Assembly (NCBI RefSeq): GCF_003086295.3
Contig: NC_092054.1
Coordinates: 36,610,393-36,674,392, forward strand
DNA from: Arachis hypogaea
Lineage: Eukaryota > Streptophyta > Magnoliopsida > Fabales > Fabaceae
Reading direction: 5' to 3'
DNA: 64,000 nt
Each line of letters opens with the position of its first letter. Positions within the stretch are counted from its first letter, which is position 1. The notes beneath the pieces were generated by a model. That model made no database searches and was not told where the DNA came from. It saw only the letters and a list, made by a program, of their open reading frames with translations. Shown here piece after piece: positions 23,027 to 33,000 of the stretch. The position numbers were made by a program, and so were the translations under genes.

Positions 23027-24458
23027 CGGTAAGTGCGCCTTCCATGGTCGTTTGTCTTTGTTCAAGAGATTGAAGCAACTCATCATTGGAAGAGGAAGGT
23101 GGGCCTTGCTATTGGTTGTTTTAAGATCCCTGAGTTTGCCTTTGGTGAGGTACTCGGTAAGGCTGGTTTTGGTTCTGCTGAGACCGGTTCTGTTGATTAC
23201 TATTGTTGTTCCACCACTGATTTCCACTATTGTCTCTGCCTCCTTGGTTGGAGTTGTCTTGCCAACCTTGATTGTAGTTCCCACCTTGGCTATAATTACC
23301 GCCTTGCTGATAATATCCTTGATTCGGGTGGTCATAGAAGTTATGCGTGGCTGCCAAGGTGTTGTCTTCCTGTTGGAGCTGCAGACATTCGTCAGTGTAA
23401 TGAGTATTGCATGCACGTATTCCGCAAACTCTCTGAAGGGCCAACTGTTGATACTGTTATTGTGGGGGAGGCTGAGATTGCTGTTGACTTAGTTGTATCT
23501 GCTTCAGTAAGTTGGTCATCTCAAACAGAGTTTTCATGAGAGCAGTATTCTCACTGCTGGAGGTAACCTCTGCAACAGTCTTGGGATGGTTGTTCCTGTG
23601 CCTGGCATTCTGAGTAGACTCAGCTAGGTCGGTGATTAGTTGCCACGCTTCATCCTTGGTCTTGTACTTTTTCAAAGAACCATTACTCGCACCATCTAGT
23701 GTAGTCTTGTCCTGAGGCTTCATGCCCTGTGTAAAGTAGCTGATCAACACCAGCTTGTCAATCATTTTGTGGGGCCATGAGTCTAGGAGATTCCTGAAGC
23801 GTTCCCAGTACTCATAAAGAGTCTCTGATTCACCTTGAATAATATAGAAAATCTCTTTCCTCAGTCTATCAATAACTTCAGCAGGAAAATATTTGTCCAA
23901 GAACTCTCTCCTGAGCGTATCCCAATTAGCAACGACTACTTCAGGTTGAGTGTAGTACCACTCCCTTGCCTTTCCCTAAAGAGAAAACGGGAAGGTAGTT
24001 AGCAAAATAGTAGTCTCATCTGCACCACGAAGCCTAACAGTAGAGCAGGCTGTCTGAAAATCTCCTAGGTGCTTCAGAGGCTCTTGAGCAGGTAAGCTAT
24101 GAAACTTTGGCAGAAGATTGATTAGTGCAGTCTTCAGTTCAACATCTGCACCTAGATTTGGATGACGCGCTTGGAACGGTGGTAGTGTAAAGTCCGGAGC
24201 TCCTGCTTCTTGGAGAATAATCCTTCTGGGAGCCGCCATGCTATCTGTGCGTAAATCAACAAGATCAGTAGAAGAGTAGCTTGTTTCTCCCTTAAATGAC
24301 ACTTTAGATTCGTCCTCAGATAAGACTGGTGAATTGGTAGTAACCACTTCACCACCCTCAGAGGCTAACCAACGCCGAGCTTGCCTTATACGTGAAATAG
24401 TTCTTTCAATTTCAGGGTCAAACGCGGCTAAGCTCGGATCAGGCAGTGAACGCGTCAT
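23027..24458 (-). pseudogene. Gyp-A gag, truncated second copy
   Basis: It starts MTRSLPDPSLAAFDPEIERT. The capsid-like part contains REWYYTQPE...REFLDKYFP and GESETLYEYWERFRNLLDS-type residues of the retrotransposon gag family. A zinc-knuckle-like C-x2-(R)-x4-H-x4-C follows (second Cys replaced by Arg, near 23420), then Asn/Gln/Gly-rich repeats. In-frame TAG near 23955, TAA near 23457 and TAA near 23121 interrupt it, while the frame itself is kept to 23121. It ends at 23027 inside gag, against Copia-1. Gag forms the particle that packages element RNA. Confidence 0.88.
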
Positions 24459-24564
24459 TCAATGAGAGAAACATACAGCTCATGGTAATAAAATAAAAGA
24501 AAATAAGCAAGTATGAAAAATTAAAATTATTTACACTAATCAATAATCTAGCACACTATTCCAA

Positions 24565-24583
24565 CTCCCCGGCAACGGTGCCA
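24565..24583 (-). other. Gyp-A primer-binding site (tRNA-Asp)
   Basis: The plus strand reads CTCCCCGGCAACGGTGCCA, the 3' end of plant tRNA-Asp with one change. The LTR starts 6 nt later at 24589. The equivalent site of the right LTR (51583-51601) is more decayed. Confidence 0.85.
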
Positions 24584-24588
24584 AAAAT

Positions 24589-26065
24589 TGACATGCGGAA
24601 AATTGTCGATTAAGAATTTATAATGAACTGAAGTTGTGAGTATAATTCTTAACCAATGAAGATTCCATATATCAATTTAAAGAGGGTTTTGTCACAATAT
24701 AAGAATAAAATACTAGGAGTATGAATCCCAGGTCGTCTCCCAACGAGTTGCTAAGAGAGTGCTATTTATTGATCAAGAGGTTTCTGAGAAATTTGAAGTT
24801 GGAGAATAGAATTAAAGCAAAGAAAATGAATGAGAGATTTAATTAATTATGATAAAAAGCCTTGACTGGGAGAAGATTAATCGGAAGTTCTATCCTCGTT
24901 GGCTTCCCCAAGATTAATAATAATTGGTTGTTTTTCTACTCAGTTAACCCTTACCGAATAAGAGAAAGTCAAGTATTAAGCCAACTTCTATTCACAAGTC
25001 CTAATCCTCTCTCCTGGGAAGGATTAGCGTTAGTAATTAAAGAGCCAGCAAACAACTTCCAATTACCAATTAATGCTTGAGTATTCCAACTCAAGGGTCT
25101 CCTTTTAATCCACTCCCAAGTCAAGTTAGGAGTCTACTCTATTGATATGGATGCCAATTCCACATATATATTCAAGGAGTAGAAAGAAGACATAATAATC
25201 AAATTAATTGGAAGCAAGCAAATCAACAATGGAATTAAATGGGAAAAGATGTTATGTGCATTAATAGATCTCAAAATTGAAAACATTCATTTGTAGCTCT
25301 AATCAGAGTAATTGGCAAAATAAAAGGAAAAGGGAATAGAGAACAAACTATAGCAAAAACTTCAATGGAGGTAATAACTCTTCAATATCCAACTCAAAAG
25401 CATAAAACTAGAAAAAGGTATGTGACTATGAAGAACCCTGGAGGAGGTAGCAATTTCTTCCAAGATTCAAAAATAAAAACCAAAACTCAGAATGTGTGAA
25501 TGTCCCTTGAGTCCCTTGGCTCTAGTCTGTGTTTCTGGGCCGAAAACTGGGTCAAAACTCAGTCCAAAATCGCCCCCAGTGTTTTCTGTGTTTTCTGCAC
25601 GTGGCGCATGTCACGTGTAAACATCAGTCACGCGTACGCGTCGATGATCTTCTTCATGTGTCACGCGTACGCGTTAGGTACGCGCACGCATCGCTGTGCA
25701 AATCTCCAAATCATGCGCACGTGTCAGGTACGCGCACGCATCAGGTACACGCACGCGTCGCTCCTTGCTGTTTATCTCCTTTAATTCTTGTGCTCCTTCC
25801 ATTTATGCAAGCTTCCTCTCCATCCTCTAAGCCATTCCTGCCCTATATAGCCTGAAAACACTTAACGCACGGATCAGGGCATCGAATGGTATAAAGGGGA
25901 ATTAAAAATACACAATTTAAAGGCTTAGGAAGCAAGTTTTTCAATCATAGAACCAAATTGGGAAGGAATTGTAAAATCATGCAATTCACATGAATAAGTG
26001 TAGGAAGAATCAGATAAAAACCACTCAATTCAACACAAGATAAACCATAAAATAGTGGTTTATCA
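24589..26065 (-). repeat. Gyp-A LTR, left
   Basis: 1477 bp, TGACATG...TTTATCA on the plus strand. It aligns with 51607-53065. CpG-rich ACGCGTACGCGT-like words cover about 25610-25770. A TATA-like CTATATAG at 25843-25850 is the likely promoter core for leftward transcription. Confidence 0.92.
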
Positions 26066-27474
26066 ACCTCCCCACACTTACACATTAGCATGTCCTCGTG
26101 CTAAGTTCAAGGAGACCAAAAAGAATGAATAGGGACAATAGGACTCATGTAATGCAATGTAACCTATACATATGAATGCAACTATATGATGAAATGTCTA
26201 TACCTACTTGGTTAAGGAAATGAACAAGTTCTCCAAGCCAAATAAAATTCATATTCCAATAACTCAAATCACACAATAAAAGATAAGTAAACTTGTGAGA
26301 GGATAGCTCACGAGAGTTGGGAACATAGAATCAAGCATTGAACCTTCACTGGAAGTGTATACGCACTCTAATCACTCAAGTGTATAGGGTAATCCACTCT
26401 AGTCTCCTCTATTCATGCGTTCTAAAATTTGTTCTTCATCTAACCAATCAACAAATATTTAGTGCACACACGCAAACATCATGAGGTCTTTTTCAAGGTT
26501 GTAATGGGGCTTAGGTGAGAGTGAGGATACATGTATGGCCAAGTGAGTTAAGAATTGAATCCTTGATTAACCTAAGTTCTCACCTAACGCGCACACACTC
26601 CCTATGCTTCTAAAATCATGCCTAACTGCCCATAGTTTCACTTTTGTGTTTTTCACCTACTCATGTATTTAAATGTTCTTCTATTTTATTTCACATGCAT
26701 TGATCTTTTTATTGAACTTAACATTGGGGTGCTTTCATTCCCCTAAATTTGGATTTTTTTTGAAAGCATTATAACATCAATGCATTTGGTTTTCATAATT
26801 TCACATGAGTAGCATTCAAATTCTTAATATTTATCAATTAAGCAACACATATTCTTAGTAACCAGAGTTCCCATAGTTTCCCACACTTAATTTGACACAC
26901 AATCCCTATCTTAAGCTAGCCAAAGATTCAATTGGGGTAGTTCATTATTTTTCCGCTTAAGGCTAATGATGTGGTAACATAAAGAACAAAAGGGAATAGA
27001 GAAGGCTCAAAATGGCGAACAAAGGTAATTAGAATGGTAGGCCATTTGGGATAGTGAGCTAATAACAAATGATGGCCGCAATCATACATATGTATGAATA
27101 CATTAAATAATGGACATATAGAATGGAACAAACCATAGATTGCAATCATAGAGGAGAGAAACACACAAGAATAAAAATAATGGTTAAATCATGTAACCAT
27201 ACAATTAGGCTCAAAATCTCATTGGGTTGTGTGTTCTAGCTCTAAACCATGTTCCAAATTACAACCTTCAGACAAGTTTAACATAGAATTTTAATTTGAA
27301 TTAGTGAAATTTTCAAAAATAGGGTCTTTGAAAAGAAACTTATTATTTTTCAACCAAGTAGAACATACATGCAAACACTTATTACTATGCAATCTATCAT
27401 ATCTAACAAAAGAAGAAAAAAAACTATTACTGTTAAGAAAAAGCAATTACCTCCAAAAGTCAGGTACTGACCGA
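26066..27474 (-). other. Gyp-A PPT and 3' non-coding region
   Basis: The PPT complement ACCTCCCCACACTTA (26066-26080) abuts the LTR. A GGGG-loop-CCCC hairpin lies at 26726-26743. The remainder is AT-rich and non-coding, with short blocks shared with NA-1 and NA-2. No gene is supported. Confidence 0.75.
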
Positions 27475-27512
27475 CCTCCCCACACTTAAAGCTTGGCACC
27501 GTCCTCAGTGCC
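27475..27512 (-). promoter_or_regulatory. Hairpin plus internal PPT-like motif at the end of Gyp-A ORF2
   Basis: Reading the minus strand, GGCACTGAGGACGGTGCC (27495-27512) forms a 6-bp stem with a GAGGAC loop. It is followed by TTTAAGTGTGGGGAGG (27475-27490), which overlaps the ORF2 stop. The same pair occurs in NA-1 and NA-2. Confidence 0.65.
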
Positions 27513-28751
27513 ATCAGTCAGGAACAAAGAGGGGCTGGTAACAGCATCTCCACAGTCGGGATCGTCATGGCTCCCGGTGCTGGTAGGTGAAGTGGAGTCC
27601 GGAGTGTCTAGTTCTTCCTCAGGTGGGTGGTTGCCAATAATCAGCTCTTTAAGGTATGTAAATCGGCACTTGTTACGGTGCTCCATTCGCTTTGCCTGCC
27701 GGTCTAGCCGGTCCAACCTCTGAAGTATCTGAAGGAGCAGCTGATTTGTTGAAGGTGCTTGTGATGTGGAAGGAGGAAGAATATCTCCGGCCGGGTCTGC
27801 AGTTCGGCTGGTAGTGGCTGCTAGGGGTCTGATGTACTTTCCGTTGGGGACATACTGATCATCCCGCATAATCATGGCCTTGGTGTCCCCAGCTCTGTAA
27901 GAGACTCCGGCTGCCGAGACTAGATCTGAAACCAAGGCGGGAAAGGGTAGGTTGCCCGCAATCGGTACATGTCCCATGGCTTGCCAAAGGTGTCTTGGTA
28001 AGTTGAGAAGCTGGTCTGTAAGGATACACCAGATGAGAACAGCCATGTCCGCAGTGAAGGAGGACTCGTGAGTACTCGAAAAGAAATAGTGGGACATGAT
28101 TTGTGCCCACACTCGAGCCTCTAAGGTAAGTGCTGAAGCCAATATGCCCTTAGGTCGGGATCGATGGTATCCATAGATCCATCTACTGCCAGTTTGTGCT
28201 ATAACTCTGAGGACGTCGTCCCAGTCAAACTAGTATGTCTGGCGCTTGAAAGAGGCTTCTTGGTATGCGTCCAATCCTTCTGGGACAGGGCGGAGATCTA
28301 AAGCTCGATGAATGACCCCTTCAAATATAGGAACTTGTTTCTGACGGACATAGACAGACTGCAGGGCTGGCATGTGAAAGTTGGAATAGAATTCAACTAC
28401 CCATGAGAGGTTGACCTGCCGTGGCTGCTTCCGTAAGAATCTCCATTATCTGCACTCAATGCGGGGCTCTACAAGATCAACGATGTATGTAGGGAGGATG
28501 AGTATGTGCTTATTGTTATAGTTTCGCTCAGCCAGGATGGGGAACATCTGCTCACAGTAGCGGTTAGTGAACCACGCAGTGTCCCTTGTTGGAAAGGATT
28601 TCTCAGTTTCATCGACCTTGATGATCCTCTTGACCCGCTTTGTGGATGGCTTGACTGATGTTGAGGATGGTTCCTCCGCTGGTGCTCTTTTTGTTCCTCT
28701 TCTCGCCGGTGGCTTGTTAGAGGCTTTCTCTTTACCCTTCCTGGTGGCCAT
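27486..28751 (-). pseudogene. Gyp-A ORF2, env-position Athila ORF, two stops
   Basis: One minus-strand frame of 422 codons begins MATRKGKEKASNKPPARRG, a basic Lys/Arg/Pro N-terminus, and ends DGTEDGAKL. The middle (LEARVWAQIMSHYFF, DMAVLIWCILTDQLLNLPRH) resembles the putative plant transposon protein domain found downstream of pol in Athila elements. Stops at 28446-28448 and 28230-28232 interrupt it. The C-terminal third has a Leu-rich LLLQILQRLDRLDRQAKRME helix and an acidic Ser/Thr-rich tail. Its function is not established. Confidence 0.75.
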
Positions 28752-30023
28752 CCTGAAAAGGGAGAAAAGAAAGGGACATGAAATCAAATAGCTAGAACCG
28801 GGAGGAGGAAAATACAAGTGATAATCAATGCCAAGGTAAAGAAGAATGTCGTAAACACATGGTCGTGACTCCATGTAATTAGGATATCAAGGGAAATATA
28901 GCATGATATATGAAGGCAATTAGATGCAAGATATTTATCAGCATGCCGGAAAGGCATGAGTAGCATAGATCAAGCATTAATAGCTCAATTTGATTATCAA
29001 ATGTAACAAACTAACAACCACGTTTGTATTGACAATTATATTTAATCAATAAAAGATTGCAAAGGTTTTGTGAAAAACAAGCAGTAGAGTAGAAGAACAG
29101 AATAATTAAGAATTCACAATGCCATATGGGCTTTTCACATACACTTGGTGTGCATGTAAAATATGTTAGGAAAAGTATGAAATCCACACATGCATGCAAT
29201 CCAAAAATTAATATTAATTATCAAAGAAGAAAACAATCACCCATTTAAGTTTCTAACACCAATTAAAAGAATGCAAAAAAAAAGAATAGAAAAATAGTAA
29301 GAAGGAAAGAAAGAAGATAGGAAGAAGGAACCTTGAGAAGAAGATGAAAAGAGAGAGGTAATGGAGGATGTGAGCGGAAAAGAAGTAAGAGGAGAAGAGG
29401 AAGAAGAATATAGAAAAGATAGAAGAAGAAAGAAGGAAGAAAGAAGAAGAAAGAAATTAGGAAGGAGAGAGAATCAGGATTGGGGGAGGGATAATTAAAA
29501 TCTGGCGGTGGGATGTTTTAATTGTGCGTCGCATGCAACGCGTACGCGTGCGGTACGCGTCCGCGTGGGTTGCATAAAAGCCAAGTGACGCGTGAGCATC
29601 TGGAACGTGCACGCGTGGCCTAGGTTGTGCGAATCGCGTGAAGGCCACCTCACTCACACACAACTCTTTATTCAGCACGTTATTGACACCGATTTCCTGG
29701 TCACGCGTGTGCGTCAGGAACGCTTACGCGTGGTCTACTGAAAGAGCAAGCGACGCGCATGCGTGAGGTACGCGTACGTGTAGGCTTACTTGGGCGCAAA
29801 GTACACTACCAGCGCTACACCTGCCCAACACTCTGTTTACTGCCTTGGTGTTGCGAATTCACGCATGACGCATATGCGTCAGCGATGCTTGCGCGTCGTA
29901 CCCCTCCCCCCTCTCTCTCTTTTTTTTGATGCAGAATGCAGATGAATATGCAGAAATTATGAATGAAAACTAGGAAAAACAAAATAAAATGGAATTAGGA
30001 TCGAAGAGGAATGATCATACCAT
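28752..30023 (-). other. Gyp-A spacer between pol and ORF2 with purine-rich and CpG-rich tracts
   Basis: No gene. A purine-rich run (GAAGAA/GAAAGA words on the plus strand) covers about 29270-29470. ACGCGTACGCGT-like words cover 29520-29905. The rest is AT-rich. Confidence 0.75.
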
Positions 30024-30073
30024 GGTGGGTTGTCTCCCACCTAGTACTTTGCTTTTACGTCCTTAAGTTGGAC
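30024..30073 (-). promoter_or_regulatory. Conserved double-hairpin module after Gyp-A pol
   Basis: On the minus strand GTCCAACTTAAGGAC (30059-30073) and GGTGGGAGACAACCCACC (30024-30041) follow the pol stop. The second has a perfect 6-bp stem with an AGACAA loop. Confidence 0.65.
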
Positions 30074-30084
30074 GGTCCACAGGC

Positions 30085-33000
30085 TCAGACCGTTACTATT
30101 GGCGGATCTTCCAAGAGGAAGATCTCCAGCTCCTTGTTGTCCTTCATCTTCTTACCGTGGTAGAGCTTCAAGCAGTGACCATTGACCTTGAGGACATTGG
30201 GGTTGGAAGGGTGACTTAAGTGGAAAACACCGTATGGTTCAGCCTTTTCCACTCTATAGGGGCCTTCCCATCTGGATCTCAGCTTGCCTGGCATGAGTCT
30301 TAACCTGGAGTTGTAGAGAAGAACCAAATCTCCAGGTCGGAACTCTCGCCGCTTGATGTTCTTGTCTTATACCGCCCTTACCTTCTCCTTGTAAAGCCTG
30401 GAGTTTTCATATGCTTCTAGGCGAAGGCATTCCAGTTCTTGTAGTTGCAGCTTCCTCTCAACTCCTGCTCTAGCCAATCCCAGGTTACATTCCCGTACCT
30501 CCCAGAAAGCTTTGTGCTCCACCTCCACTGGGAGGTGGCAAGCCTTTCCGTAGACTAGGCGAAAGGGACTCATTTCAATGGGTGTCTTGTATGCCGTCCG
30601 GTAAGCCCACAGCGCATCTCCAAGCCTGGAACTCCAGTCTTTCCGATAAGGCTTGACAACCTTCTCCAGGATACACTTTATCTCTCTGTTAAATACCTCA
30701 GCTTGTCCATTGGTCTGGTGGTGGTAAGCTGTTGTCACCTTGTGAAAAATCCCATGTCTCTTCAGTAGACTTGTCAATCTCCTGTTAAAGAAGTGAGTGC
30801 CTTGATCACTCACGATTGCTCGTGGTGACCCAAAGCGACAAATAATATTATTTCGAACAAAAGAGACAACAGTGTTAGCATCATCAGTACGGGTAGGAAT
30901 TGCTTCCACCCATTTAGAAATATAGTCGACAGCTAACAGTACATATAAGAAACCATTAGAGTTTGGAAACGGACCCATGAAGTCAATACCCCAAACATAA
31001 AAAATCTCACAAAACAACATAGGTTGTTGGGGCATCTCATCCCTCTTGGATATATTGCCAAACCTCTGGCATGGTGGACAAGATTAACAAAAAGTAGTGG
31101 CATCCTTAAATAGTGTGGGCCACCAGAATCCACAGTCTAAAATTTTTCTAGCTGTTCTTTGAGGAACAAAATGTCCACCACTCTCAGAAGAGTGGCAGGC
31201 CTCTAAAATGGACTGAAATTCTGACTATGGCACACACCTTCTAATAATTTGGTCAGCACCACATCTCCATAAGTATGGGTCATCCCATATATAATATTTG
31301 GACTCGCTTTTAAGGCTGTCCTTTTGATGTTTAGTAAAATTAGGAGGGAAGGTACGACTAACCAAATAATTAGCTATAGGTGCGTACCAAGGAACTACTT
31401 CAGATATTGCGTGCAAGCTATCAAATGGGAAAGCATCATTGATAGGAGTGGAGTCATCCTTAACGTGCTCTACGCAACTCAAGTGGTCCGCCACTAAATT
31501 CTGTAAACCACCCCTATCTTTAATTTCTAAATCAAATTCTTGGAGCAACAATATCTAACGTATTAGCCTTGGTTTGGACTCTTTTTTAGCTAATAAATAT
31601 TTTAGAGCTGCATGGTTTGAGTATACTACCACCTTAGTACCAAGTAAATAGGCTCGAAATTTATCCAGAGCAAAAATAATAGCTAGAAGCTCTTTTTCCA
31701 TGGTAGTATAATTAGACTGAGTAGCATCCAAGGTCTTAGAAGCATATGCAATTACAAAAAGGTCCTTACCGTCGCGCTAAGCCAGCGCCGCTCCTACTGC
31801 GTAATTGGAGGCGTCATACATAATCTCAAACGGTTGACTCCAGTCCGGCTGACGAGCGGAAGTCCTGCGTGGTCTAGAATTCACAAATAAATTCTCGTTG
31901 CAAGTATAGCTTCTAAACTAACAAAAATCTTTTCATACAAAGTTTTGGTTGTCACAAGTAACAAACTCCTAATAAAATTGATAACTGAAGTATTTAAACC
32001 TCGGGTCATCTCTCAAAGGAATTGCAGGGAGGTGTTCTTGTTATTGGTTATGATAAAATATAGTTTTGGGGTTTTTTGAATTAGAAATAAGAAAAGTAAA
32101 TTGCAAGGGAAACAAACTAACAACTGTAAAAGCTCTTGGCAAGGTACGATAATTGGATTTTCCAAGATTAATAGTAATAAGTTGTTATTTCTACTTAGTT
32201 AACCCTTACCGAATATGGAAAAGTCAAGTAGTTGAGCTAACTTCTATTCACGAGTCCTAATCCTCTCCCTTGGGAAGGAGTAGCGTTAGTGACTAGAGAG
32301 ACAGCCAACAACTTCCAATTACTAGAACATATCCTAATCAATTGTGATGAGAATTGTTCATTGCTCCCACTTAGTTAACCCTCTAATTATGAAGGAAAGT
32401 CAAGTGGACCAATCAACTTGATTCCTCAAGTCCTAGTCAACTCCTAAGGAAAGACTAGCTTTAGTGGAATCCAAATCAATTACCAACTTTCAATTGTCGA
32501 TCAACAAAGGAGTTTGATAACTCAAGTATCACCAATTACTCAACCAAAGCCAAGAGGAGAAAATATAACTTAAAGCATCAATTAATATAAATAATAGAAG
32601 AATTAATAAATATGAAATACCTCAATTTGCATTAATACGAGAAATCAATTCTAACATGGAGAATTCATAATCCAAATTGTCAACATAAAGTAATCAATAA
32701 GAAAAATAAATAAACTAGAATGCTAGAACAAATAAAAGTAGAAGAGAAACTAAATTAAAAGAATATTAAACCTGGAATTGAGAAGAAGAAGAAATCCTAA
32801 CCCTAAGACCTAGAGAGAGGGAAGAGCCTCTCTCCCTAAAAACTACATCTCAAATCTAAAATTATCTGTATGAGTCGTGTCTGAATGATCCCCCATTCCG
32901 CTTCACTCCCAGCCTCTAATCTGTATTTTTTGGGCTTGAAACTAGGCCAGAAACAGCCCAAAAATCGCCCCCAGCGATTTCTGATACGTTCTGCACGTGG

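Noticed and set aside
23033..23539. 168- and 146-codon plus-strand ORFs
   Set aside because: They are antisense to the Gyp-A gag frame.
25610..25770. CRISPR-like or regulatory array of ACGCGT words
   Set aside because: Word spacing is irregular, there are no unique spacers, and this is a plant nuclear LTR.
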